Positions 37,058-43,803 of a DNA stretch of 64,000 nt are shown here, piece after piece; the first letter of the stretch is position 1, and every line of letters starts with the position of its first letter. The stretch covers positions 1 to 64,000 of the forward strand of contig JAGTRP010000003.1 in the NCBI GenBank assembly GCA_018261935.1, given 5' to 3'. The notes beneath the pieces are model-generated. The model was not told the DNA's origin. It saw only the letters and a list, made by a program, of their open reading frames with translations, and ran no database searches. The position numbers were made by a program, and so were the translations under genes. The stretch is from Rhodocyclaceae bacterium (GTDB taxonomy: Bacteria > Pseudomonadota > Gammaproteobacteria > Burkholderiales > Rhodocyclaceae).

Positions 37058-37498
37058 TCATGCGGCCTTCTTCGATAGCTTTTTCCGAGTCGGGTTTTTA
37101 TGTAGTGTTCGCCCCGTTATCTCATTGTCATTGCGGGTTTTGCCGGTAGGCCGTAGGGATTCACTGTAGCGGCGCCACTCTTCAAGCGCGGCAGGGACAA
37201 GGCGAGCCCATGAAGGGTCAAGGGGTGGGCAATCGGCAACGATTGAATCGAAAGTCCCGTCAGACTTAGCGCGCTTGATCTTATCGGGAACGGCCCAGCG
37301 AGATACGTAGTAGTTGAATCGGGGCGAGTCTGGAGTCAGCCTAGGAACACAGAGGCACCACCGGATTACGTCAAATGCGAACGAAGTTTCTTCGGACTGG
37401 GGAATAGCATGAATACTGGGCATCCGCGAATGATTGACGATTCCATGACATCGGTATTGCGCATAATTTGCGATTACGGAAACATATTTATTGCGCAT
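37058..37498 (-). CDS. Displaced C-terminal part of the element A regulator (across dif-like site 2)
   Basis: Read from the ATG at 37498 the product is 146 residues. The first 16 come from the far side of dif-like site 2 (including the core, NYAQY). The remaining 131 residues lie inside element A. They look like genuine protein (FDVIRWCLCVPRLTPDSPRF; NYYVSRWAVPDKIKR; SWARLVPAALEEWRRYSESL) with a basic end. The core reading frame is identical to that at site 1, so in the excised circle this segment would be fused to the HTH domain at 29146-28877. In the integrated state it is probably a remnant or is expressed with a foreign N-terminus. Confidence 0.55.
   Translation of the reverse strand: MRNKYVSVIANYAQYRCHGIVNHSRMPSIHAIPQSEETSFAFDVIRWCLCVPRLTPDSPRFNYYVSRWAVPDKIKRAKSDGTFDSIVADCPPLDPSWARLVPAALEEWRRYSESLRPTGKTRNDNEITGRTLHKNPTRKKLSKKAA
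37456..37483 (+). other. dif-like site 2 (junction of elements A and B)
   Basis: ATTGCGCATAA (XerC arm, 9/11), centre TTTGCG, and a very poor XerD arm ATTACGGAAAC (4/11). It has the same orientation as site 1. Element attachment sites commonly keep only one good arm. Confidence 0.65.
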
Positions 37499-37526
37499 CG
37501 TGAGATAAACCCCGAAGTCATGAAGA

Positions 37527-37555
37527 AAGCCGGCAAAACACCGGCTTTTCTTTTG
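37527..37555. terminator. Bidirectional-looking terminator at left end of element B
   Basis: AAGCCGG (37527-37533), loop CAAAACA, CCGGCTT (37541-37547) followed by TTCTTTT. On the minus strand the hairpin is followed by TCTTC. It could stop both chromosomal read-in and the zot operon. Confidence 0.75.
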
Positions 37556-37900
37556 CTGCTCTGGCTTTCCGCATGTCATCGGGTTTTTTTGTACCTGACG
37601 TGAAAATTTTTGCGCCAAGAGCGCAAAACCGGGGGAGTTTCGGTAGAGCGGGCGACCATGCTTTCCGCCGGGATACGGCCCACGCGGGGGCCCTATGTCG
37701 GGGTAGCCGCCCTTTGAGCCCACGCCGTGGCCTACCGGCTCCACCCCGCTGCGCGGGGCCGCTCCATGGTCGAATGCCTGCCGGGACCCCTGATCGGAAC
37801 CCGGGGTTTGCAAGAGGGAGGTTCGGTTTCCCTTCGGGGAAGGATCGGGCCTATCCGGTGGGCCCGCACATGGCCCCTGCCAGGGCCATGGCTTGTCTGC
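37556..37900. other. Structured non-coding region downstream of element B zot operon
   Basis: About 345 bases without a convincing gene. It has several hairpins: CCCCGCTGCGCGGGG near 37744, TTCCCTTCGGGGAA near 37828, and CATGGCCC/GGGCCATG at 37869-37890 two codons past the zot stop. In inoviruses the intergenic region after the assembly gene commonly carries origins and terminators, and this is the best candidate for that region here. Confidence 0.5.
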
Positions 37901-39232
37901 CTATCGGTTTCGGGTGGGCAGGGTGGAAACCCAGGTCGGGCCGGTTTCCGGCAGGGCCGGTTCCTCTTCGTGATAGCTGGCCGGGATGTAGCGGGCCGCC
38001 ATGGTCATATCGCCCTTAACGGCCGGGGGCCGGATGAAGTCTTGGGATTCCCGGCGTATCTGCTGCGTCTGAACCTCGGTCGCCTTCGCTACGGGCGAAT
38101 CGATGGGCCACGCCGTAGCGACGTAGCGCACCCCGGGCCGGGTGAGAATAGCCATGCGGTCATCGTCCGTCACCAGGGCATACCACCCCAGGACCCGCAG
38201 TTGATCCGTCGTCATCTGATCGACAACCCGAAGGGAGGAATCCCGCCATTCCAGAATGATCTTCGTTGCGCTTGCCGTCCGTAGCACCCCGGCCAAGCGC
38301 ATGCGGTTCCCTTTCGATAGCTCGGTAACAACATCAGGGAATTCCCATTCGGTCAGCCGGTTCCGGTCCTGGCGTTCCTTGGGCTCCGGTTCCGGCAATG
38401 GGGCCGCCCTGGGGGCCGGGGTGACCACGGGCGCCGGGGCCGATAACGATGCGGGGGCCGGGGCCGGCATGCCCTTCGGGGCCTCGGCTTTTGCCGCCTG
38501 GGGCTTTTTCTCTGCCGTAATGCCCCCGTTGAAAAGGTACATCACGTAACCGAAGCCCAGGAGGCCCAGGAGTCCCAACAAGGGGAGCCATTTACGGAAC
38601 ATCGGGGACTTCCAGATATTAACCCGATCATCCTCATAGTTCTCTTTGTTCTCGGTGCCGTCCGAGTGGCTCTTGTAGGCCCCGAAGTACTGTTCCTCGT
38701 ACGGGTGATCGCCCTTCTGCACCTCGGCGAACTTGACGTTGCCTTTCGAGTCCGGGGAGCCGTGGTACATGATCCACTTGTACTCATTGGCCTTGCCTAC
38801 CACGTCCTTTTTGATGAACTGCAGCTTGCGATTCGACCGATTCACCCAGGCCCGGTGGACATCCTTCAGGAGTTGGCACATCAGCAGCACGTCAAAGCCG
38901 TGGTGGCCGTGCTCGGCGATCCACTTGAGGACGGGCACCGGCAGCTGGGCCCGGCCCTGAGGCCAGTAGTTTTGGGCCTCGTCGATGATGATCAGGGCGT
39001 CTTTCTGGAACTCCTGCTGTTCCAGCTTGGCGCATTGTTCCTCGGTCAGCTCGGACAGCAAACCCCGGCATTCCTCTTCCGTGATCCCGGCGAGCTCGGC
39101 CAGCTGGGCGTAGTTGAGACCATCGATGCGGGCGTAAATGCGCCGCCCTTTCTTGAGGGCCGGAATCAGATGGTCTTTGACCGCCGCGTAGGACTTGCCA
39201 GAGCGCGGCATGCCTTCATGGACAATAATCAT
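37901..39232 (-). CDS. zot: Zot-like assembly ATPase (pI) of element B
   Basis: A 443-residue inner-membrane ATPase of the zonular occludens toxin/pI family needed for filamentous-phage extrusion. Walker A is GMPRSGKSYAAVK (about residues 7-19) and Walker B is ALIIIDEAQNYWP. A single membrane span (WLPLLGLLGLLGFGYVMYLF) lies near residue 220. The periplasmic part is Pro/Ala-rich then folded. It follows the DUF2523 gene by four bases (TGACCCCATG), exactly as in element C. Confidence 0.92.
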   Translation of the reverse strand: MIIVHEGMPRSGKSYAAVKDHLIPALKKGRRIYARIDGLNYAQLAELAGITEEECRGLLSELTEEQCAKLEQQEFQKDALIIIDEAQNYWPQGRAQLPVPVLKWIAEHGHHGFDVLLMCQLLKDVHRAWVNRSNRKLQFIKKDVVGKANEYKWIMYHGSPDSKGNVKFAEVQKGDHPYEEQYFGAYKSHSDGTENKENYEDDRVNIWKSPMFRKWLPLLGLLGLLGFGYVMYLFNGGITAEKKPQAAKAEAPKGMPAPAPASLSAPAPVVTPAPRAAPLPEPEPKERQDRNRLTEWEFPDVVTELSKGNRMRLAGVLRTASATKIILEWRDSSLRVVDQMTTDQLRVLGWYALVTDDDRMAILTRPGVRYVATAWPIDSPVAKATEVQTQQIRRESQDFIRPPAVKGDMTMAARYIPASYHEEEPALPETGPTWVSTLPTRNR

Positions 39233-39236
39233 GGGG

Positions 39237-39542
39237 TCACCACTGGAAGAGGGTCAGGGCTTTGCGGGCCAGCCGGAAGCCGACCGCCGCGCCGAACATG
39301 GCGAGGCATTCCGAGAGCTTGAAATGGGAGGCGAAGTACCAGATATCGGGGGAAATCTGATTGATGATGGCTTGAAGGCTCCCGGCCTGCATGAAGGACG
39401 GCACCGGCAGCAGCTGGAGCAGCCCCAGGATAGCGGAGAGCCCCAGGTCAAGCAGTGCAATCAGGAGATCCGTAAAGAAGTCCCACAGCGCCGAGAACGC
39501 GCTTTTGACCAGGCCGAGCAGCCAATCCGCAAAGCTGTCCAT
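39237..39542 (-). CDS. DUF2523 minor coat protein (pVI-like) of element B
   Basis: A 101-residue protein (MDSFADWLLGLVKSAFSALW...) with hydrophobic stretches and the conserved end FRLARKALTLFQW, typical of DUF2523 proteins encoded between pIII and Zot in inoviruses. The start lies within the pIII-like stop (TGATG). It probably caps the virion with pIII. Confidence 0.88.
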   Translation of the reverse strand: MDSFADWLLGLVKSAFSALWDFFTDLLIALLDLGLSAILGLLQLLPVPSFMQAGSLQAIINQISPDIWYFASHFKLSECLAMFGAAVGFRLARKALTLFQW

Positions 39543-40882
39543 CAGAGCACCGCCCACTTAAAGGCCGTCACCGCCGCAACGAAGAGCAGCACGTAGCCCG
39601 CCAGTTCCATCATCTGGAGGGCCGTCGAGGTGCAAAAGTATTGGCTGATGTCCAAACGGACATTCAGGTAGGCCACATCCACCGCCCAGTTAGGGCAGGC
39701 CCCCTGGGGAATCGAGACCGTAAAAAAGCCGGTCGCCGCCCCGCCGAAGGGGGTCGCCTTGAAACCATCGGCGAACTTTCCGATCACCCCTTTGAAGGTG
39801 TCGGTTTTCTTGCTGTAGAGCCCGGAGGTGTCGCCCCCTCCGCAGACTCTTACCGCCGGATCACACGCGGCTCCGGTTTGGGTTCCCGTCCCACCCGTGC
39901 CCCCGGTGCCGCCGGTACCGCCCGTGCCTGTATCGCCGGTGCCCCCGGTGCCGCCGGTACCCCCGGTGCCGCCGGTACCGCCCGTGCCGCCGGTACCGCC
40001 CGTGCCTGTATCGCCGGTGCCCCCGCTACCGGGATCGCCGCCGCTTGGAGGGGCATTGGCCGTGCAGGTGCCGCTGACATTGGTATAGCCGCTAGGGCAG
40101 ACGCAGGTACCAGAAGAGCCATCGCCGCCATTACAGGTAACTGGCGCAGGCGGCGGAGGGGCCGGGGGCGTCCCCGGCGTCGGATTGATGGAATTGTCGG
40201 ATTGATCACCTGTTTTGGTCCCATTGAGAGTGCAATAAATCGGCATCGGATTGCTAGCCGAGGCCCCCGAATCGTTCGAACAACTACCCGCAACGATGTC
40301 CGTTAAATCGGCCCTGCATTGACCGTCCGAAAACTGCGGCGGCGCAACATACCCCGATGACCCGCCATACACGCATGCTGTCGTATTGTCACCGCAAATG
40401 GCCCACCCGACGAAGATGCTCGCGGATGTCGGGTCGCCGGCTTTGCAGGGGTTCGGGGGGGCATCTGGCACACACGCCCCCGTACCATCCGGCGTAAAGC
40501 CGGTATCACATGAACATGTCTTTGTAGTCGAATTCCACGTCGAATTCGCGCCACACGGCGCGTGACAAAATCCCTTGTCATCCGCCACCTGCCCCGCCGG
40601 ACATGTACCGTCATAGCGACTATGCGCCACGTAATACATGCCACGACTCGCATTCCAACCATAAATAAAGTAAGTCTGCCCCGCCGCACAACCCAGGGAC
40701 GTTTCTTGCCCCACCGTCCGCCAGCCATAATTCCCCGGAATCCCCGACTCCGCATTAAAAGCCGCAATCGCCGACGAGTCGTTCTTATAAACCCCCAAGT
40801 CAGTACAAGCCGCCAACGACAGCGACGCGAAAAACAATGCGGCGATCCCCACCGCGAGTAGCTTGAGGAATCGCCGCATCAT
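39542..40882 (-). CDS. pIII-like adsorption/minor coat protein of element B
   Basis: A 446-residue protein with a signal peptide (MMRRFLKLLAVGIAALFFAS then LSLAAC), a Cys-rich N-terminal half with small EGF-like loops (CSCDTGFTPDGTGAC; CVCPSGYTNVSGTC), a Gly-Gly-Thr repeat linker (DNA 39895-40030) and a C-terminal membrane anchor (LAGYVLLFVAAVTAFKWAVL). This N-domain, glycine linker, anchor layout is that of inovirus pIII, which binds the host pilus and Tol proteins. Start: ATG at 40882, overlapping the preceding small gene (ATGA); a second ATG follows at 40879. Confidence 0.88.
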   Translation of the reverse strand: MMRRFLKLLAVGIAALFFASLSLAACTDLGVYKNDSSAIAAFNAESGIPGNYGWRTVGQETSLGCAAGQTYFIYGWNASRGMYYVAHSRYDGTCPAGQVADDKGFCHAPCGANSTWNSTTKTCSCDTGFTPDGTGACVPDAPPNPCKAGDPTSASIFVGWAICGDNTTACVYGGSSGYVAPPQFSDGQCRADLTDIVAGSCSNDSGASASNPMPIYCTLNGTKTGDQSDNSINPTPGTPPAPPPPAPVTCNGGDGSSGTCVCPSGYTNVSGTCTANAPPSGGDPGSGGTGDTGTGGTGGTGGTGGTGGTGGTGGTGDTGTGGTGGTGGTGGTGTQTGAACDPAVRVCGGGDTSGLYSKKTDTFKGVIGKFADGFKATPFGGAATGFFTVSIPQGACPNWAVDVAYLNVRLDISQYFCTSTALQMMELAGYVLLFVAAVTAFKWAVL

Positions 40883-40959
40883 CTCGAGGCCCCGAATCCG
40901 GCCACGATCGCCATGGCCGTAGCCATGCCGAGAAATGCCATGAAAAGCGTCCAAATCAT
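40879..40959 (-). CDS. 26-residue membrane protein of element B (pVII/pIX-like)
   Basis: MIWTLFMAFLGMATAMAIVA then GFGASR: one membrane span. GGAGAG lies seven bases upstream of the ATG. It sits between the major coat gene and the pIII gene, where minor coat proteins of this size are expected. Confidence 0.65.
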   Translation of the reverse strand: MIWTLFMAFLGMATAMAIVAGFGASR

Positions 40960-40975
40960 CGTGTTCTCTCCGGTG

Positions 40976-41020
40976 CCGTTTTCCTCTGCTTGTCGCTCCG
41001 CTCCAAGCAGGGGAAAACGG
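40976..41020 (-). terminator. Central hairpin after the major coat gene of element B
   Basis: A 17-base stem (40976-40992 with 41004-41020, one G-T wobble) with an 11-base loop lies between the major coat gene and the minor coat genes. No T-run. Filamentous phages place a partial terminator or processing hairpin here so that the coat protein is made in excess. Confidence 0.7.
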
Positions 41021-41059
41021 GCCGGGCGGGGGCCGCGGTTCCCCCTCCCGAAGCCCCGA

Positions 41060-41200
41060 TCAGCGGAAGAAGCTGACCAGCTTGCGGACCGCCCAGGACG
41101 TGGCATTCGGGATGATCTTGACGCCACCCATGGCCACGATGCCGGTAACGACAGCCGTCATGGAGATGGCCCCGGTGATAACAGCGAAATCTGCAGGCAT
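41060..41200 (-). CDS. Major coat protein (pVIII-like) of element B
   Basis: A 46-residue protein, MPADFAVITGAISMTAVVTG then IVAMGGVKIIPNATSWAVRK and a short basic end. It has one hydrophobic helix and a positively charged C-terminus facing the DNA. It lacks a signal peptide, unlike the element C coat. GGAGG lies seven bases upstream of the ATG. Size, position and the following hairpin support the call. Confidence 0.75.
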   Translation of the reverse strand: MPADFAVITGAISMTAVVTGIVAMGGVKIIPNATSWAVRKLVSFFR

Positions 41201-41211
41201 GTTTTGCCCTC

Positions 41212-41442
41212 CTATTTGTTCCAGAAATTAATGAGAAGGCCCACGCAGTAGGCCACGAGATACCCCGTCAGGGGCGCAGTCAGACCAAGCCCGAAGGCTT
41301 GGGCCAGGACTTCAGTTGCAGGGACGCCGAACACCTGGGCGATCGCGTCGTTTGCATTCAGGGTGCATTCCACCGGCGCGGTCTGCGCTGCGGCGAGGCG
41401 GGCAGCCAGGGCCAGGAGGAACGCGACGGCAAGCCGTTTCAT
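41212..41442 (-). CDS. Secreted/membrane minor protein of element B
   Basis: A 76-residue protein with a signal peptide (MKRLAVAFLLALAARLAAAQ) and a C-terminal span (PLTGYLVAYCVGLLINFWNK). Coupled to the replication gene by ATGA. It resembles in position and layout the 101-residue membrane protein at 49386 of element C. Confidence 0.6.
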   Translation of the reverse strand: MKRLAVAFLLALAARLAAAQTAPVECTLNANDAIAQVFGVPATEVLAQAFGLGLTAPLTGYLVAYCVGLLINFWNK

Positions 41443-42602
41443 GCTGCGCGCCGTTCCACGTCCGGCAGGCCGTACCACTCAGGCGCGGCCATTTCCCGCA
41501 GGGTGAAGGCGGGGAGAGCGTCCAGCATGCGTTGCAGGGCGTCCTCGGAGTTGGGCCGCCCGGACACGTTGCGCGGCTCGCTGGCGTCGATGCCGTAGTC
41601 ACGGAGCGCCTTGACGTGCCGGAAGAAGGTTGCCCGGCTGTACAGCTGCCGCAGGTCATCGCCCCGAATCCAATGGAGCGCCGCCGAGCGGATTTTCGGG
41701 GGCATGTCGGCCACGACGCGGGCGGCCCGATCCGGCTCCGCGTTCAGCAAAAAGGCGGTTTCCCGCTCGAAAAGCGAAATGATCTTTGCCATGGTGCATC
41801 CTCCCAGGTAGCGCAACCCGCGATCTCTCAAAAAGTGACTGCCCCATTTGCATTCAACGCGCACCAACCCGGTATCCATCGCCAGCTGATACTCGGGGCT
41901 CTTGAGTATCCTGGCCTTCTGTTCCTTGCCCTTCGCATGGGCCAGCATTTCCGGCCCCTTGCGGTAACAAACGATGGCTTTGTGAAGAGGCTTGCCCCTG
42001 CGGGCCAATTCCCCGAAAACCACCGATTCATGGCCGAAAACGCCCTTGCTGATCCGGGCCGAACGCTGGCCCTGGATGAAGCGCATGTACTCTTTGGCGA
42101 TGCCATCGCCCCCGGTGGCGTAATTCCGGGTGACGTGCATTTCGCGGAACACCGCGCCGGTATAGGCCCAGGGCGGCACGCCGTTTTTCCGGTCCCGTTC
42201 GCTCATGGTCTGCCGCATGAGCATTTCCCCCGGGGTGAAGGGGGGCAGGCCCTGGCCGGTGACAATCTCGTTGGCGATCGCCACCGTATCGGCCAGCTGG
42301 TAGTTCCAGATATTGTCCGGGCGGCCAAAGCGCCCCACGTTGCCCGAAATGAGCATTTCGGACCCGTCGCACCGGGTAATGACCTGGGTGCTATGGGAGC
42401 CCCGAACCGGCAACGACTTCATCGAGTAGCGGAAATCCTCGGGACGCTCGAAAAACACGAGGTTGGTCCCGTCGATCTGGCCTTCGGTGAACTCGTTGCG
42501 GGTCTTGAGGTTGAACCCGTCATGGACCAGCGGCCATTCCGGCGCGCCGGAAATGCGCTGCTGCGCCATGTAAATCCAGTCAATGAACGTGGTCTGATTC
42601 AT
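41439..42602 (-). CDS. Inovirus replication initiator (gene II/X family-like) of element B
   Basis: A 387-residue protein starting MNQTTFIDWIYMAQQRISGA. The first half is the replication fold (SMKSLPVRGSHSTQVITRCD; ISGNVGRFGRPDNIWNYQLA; VTRNYATGG), and the middle has VRVECKWGSHFLRDRGLRYL, a motif shared by gene II/X-type replication proteins. The C-terminus is helical. It should nick the double-stranded form to start rolling-circle replication. Coupled to the next gene by ATGA. Confidence 0.78.
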   Translation of the reverse strand: MNQTTFIDWIYMAQQRISGAPEWPLVHDGFNLKTRNEFTEGQIDGTNLVFFERPEDFRYSMKSLPVRGSHSTQVITRCDGSEMLISGNVGRFGRPDNIWNYQLADTVAIANEIVTGQGLPPFTPGEMLMRQTMSERDRKNGVPPWAYTGAVFREMHVTRNYATGGDGIAKEYMRFIQGQRSARISKGVFGHESVVFGELARRGKPLHKAIVCYRKGPEMLAHAKGKEQKARILKSPEYQLAMDTGLVRVECKWGSHFLRDRGLRYLGGCTMAKIISLFERETAFLLNAEPDRAARVVADMPPKIRSAALHWIRGDDLRQLYSRATFFRHVKALRDYGIDASEPRNVSGRPNSEDALQRMLDALPAFTLREMAAPEWYGLPDVERRAA

Positions 42603-42820
42603 CGTCCGTTAGTCTCATTTTGAGACTCCACACCGCTCTTTACTTGTACGCGGTGTGGGCCGCCTTCGGCGGCATCGTCACGGCCTGCCGGGGCGAAGGA
42701 CAGGCAGACCGAGAAGGGGCCGACGCCGGCCCGCTTGAGGAGGCACCAGAGCGAACCCGCCCGGGGGCCGGAGGAGGGCACCCGGGAGGAGTTGCAGAGG
42801 AGGCAGGAGGATTCAGCCAC
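42599..42820 (-). CDS. Possible small protein upstream of element B replication gene
   Basis: A 73-codon frame (MAESSCLLCNSSRVPSSGPR...) whose start overlaps the methylase-like stop by eight bases and whose stop overlaps the replication start by four (ATGA), as expected for an operon gene. Composition is not strongly protein-like and the stretch contains hairpins that may be an origin, so it may not be translated. Confidence 0.3.
   Translation of the reverse strand: MAESSCLLCNSSRVPSSGPRAGSLWCLLKRAGVGPFSVCLSFAPAGRDDAAEGGPHRVQVKSGVESQNETNGR
42605..42680. other. Hairpin cluster, candidate replication origin of element B
   Basis: Three inverted repeats follow one another just upstream of the replication gene: AGTCTCA-TTT-TGAGACT, CCACACCGC with GCGGTGTGG (13-base loop), and GCCGCCTTCGGCGGC. 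Consecutive hairpins of this kind mark rolling-circle origins in filamentous phages. No nick site can be assigned. Confidence 0.4.
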
Positions 42821-43340
42821 GGCAACACCTGTCGGCCAGGTCGAGCAGCCAAAGGGCGAACGCCCGGGGAGTCGCTTCCCGCGCCGCCTTGCCCATCAGT
42901 TCCACGCGGCCCGACTTGATGCCCAGCTCGAACGACGGGGCCGGCAGTTTGGCCGGCTCCATCCCGACGATATACAGCCAGGTCGCTTTCGGGGCCATAT
43001 GCCCGAAATCCCCCTGCATCACACCGAAGGTAAAGCCGCCGAACCGATCCCGAAGGCCAGGTCGCGGCAGATCGGCCACTGGCCACAGGGACGAGGCCCA
43101 CGGATGCTCAAGCACGCCGCCGCACCGTTGCACCTGGGCGACCGCGAACAGGGCCAGCTCCTTTTCATCGGCCCGGACCTTGGCCCGGTGGCGCAGCCGT
43201 CCCCAACCACGGCACGGCGGATGGGCAATCACCGGATCGTTCCCGGTGTAGCTCCGTGCATCGCGTGCCAGGTCGAACACATCACAGCCGGGCAGCTGCT
43301 TGTAGATCGAGTTTGACCGGGCAAAGAGGACGGCGACCAT
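42813..43340 (-). CDS. Methylase-like protein of element B
   Basis: A 175-residue protein with IAHPPCRGWGRLRH (Pro-Pro-Cys, as in cytosine-5 methylase motif IV) and GGVLEHPWASSLWP (like the E-x-P of motif VI). It lacks the AdoMet-binding FxGxG motif and target-recognition domain. Thus it may be a minimal relic, an RNA/DNA-binding accessory, or a distinct family. It lies between the SSB and replication genes. Confidence 0.55.
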   Translation of the reverse strand: MVAVLFARSNSIYKQLPGCDVFDLARDARSYTGNDPVIAHPPCRGWGRLRHRAKVRADEKELALFAVAQVQRCGGVLEHPWASSLWPVADLPRPGLRDRFGGFTFGVMQGDFGHMAPKATWLYIVGMEPAKLPAPSFELGIKSGRVELMGKAAREATPRAFALWLLDLADRCCRG

Positions 43341-43346
43341 GGGGTC

Positions 43347-43652
43347 TTACTCCACCACCCGCAGCACGTTGATGGTCTGCCAAGCGGTATCCCCATCCTT
43401 GCGCTGGAACTTCTTGCGGTAGCCCTGGAGCAGCACCCGGACGGTAACGTCCTCCTGGGACTTGCCGATCAGGCGTTCCGAAATGACTTCAACGGATTGC
43501 GGGTGGCTGAACTGGTCCGGGGCAGGGGTGTTGATGACGGTATAGACCGCGTTTTCCATCCGGCGCACTTCGAAGATGCGGCCCTGGATGACGGCCTCGT
43601 TGGGCCCGAGTTTCTTGCCGGTCTCGGGCAGGGACTGCACGGCTGCATTCAT
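43347..43652 (-). CDS. Single-stranded DNA-binding protein of element B
   Basis: A 101-residue beta-rich protein (AVIQGRIFEVRRMENAVYTV; INTPAPDQFSHPQSVEVISE; VTVRVLLQGYRKKFQRKDGD) resembling inovirus gene V-type or related OB-fold binders. First gene of the minus-strand operon, as expected for the protein that coats progeny strands. It is divergent from the HTH regulator across a spacer with repeated operators. Confidence 0.75.
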   Translation of the reverse strand: MNAAVQSLPETGKKLGPNEAVIQGRIFEVRRMENAVYTVINTPAPDQFSHPQSVEVISERLIGKSQEDVTVRVLLQGYRKKFQRKDGDTAWQTINVLRVVE

Positions 43653-43696
43653 GGTGGGTTCCTTTGCTCAACTTGAGGGAATCGGTTTTTTACGAC

Positions 43697-43764
43697 GCTC
43701 ACTTACGCGAGCGACACGGATTCCACTCACTGGCGTGTGCGTTGTCAAGCTCACGAATGCGAGT
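43697..43764. promoter_or_regulatory. Three repeated operator-like sites between element B regulator and operon
   Basis: GCTCACTTACGCGAGC (43697-43712), ACTCACTGGCGTGTGC (43725-43740) and GCTCACGAATGCGAGT (43749-43764) share a half-palindromic layout (CTCAC...GCGAG) and lie 28 and 24 bases apart in the 151-base divergent spacer. They are the probable targets of the HTH repressor. Confidence 0.65.
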
Positions 43765-43803
43765 TAAGGTAAGGCCCATTTTTTGGAAAACACGAGGGAA
43801 AAC

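Larger units (their letters stand above)
28879..37466. mobile_element. Element A: Xer-integrated HUH-replication element with lysozyme (not an inovirus)
   Basis: Bounded by dif-like sites 1 and 2, 8.58 kb apart. One minus-strand HTH gene is at the left edge and a dense plus-strand operon follows with four- to ten-base overlaps: three small unknowns, an HUH initiator, an unknown, GH24 lysozyme, holin-like, two unknowns, HU-like and a small basic protein. A second module follows (two large paralogues and a small secreted protein). No Zot, coat, capsid, terminase or integrase was recognised. It is either a small icosahedral/ssDNA prophage of unknown kind or a satellite. Confidence 0.6.

Noticed and set aside
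37409-37603. Plus-strand 64-codon frame over dif-like site 2
   Set aside because: No ribosome site. It runs through the attachment core and a terminator hairpin, and the opposite strand has the better protein-like frame.
39842-40100. CRISPR-like array from regular repeats near 39.9-40.0 kb
   Set aside because: The repeats are 9- to 36-base tandem units that encode the Gly-Gly-Thr linker of the pIII-like protein. There are no unique spacers.
42620-42919. Plus-strand 99-codon frame upstream of the element B replication gene
   Set aside because: It lies antisense to the operon and through the hairpin cluster. The composition (Gly/Pro/Arg/Glu) is that of a shadow frame.
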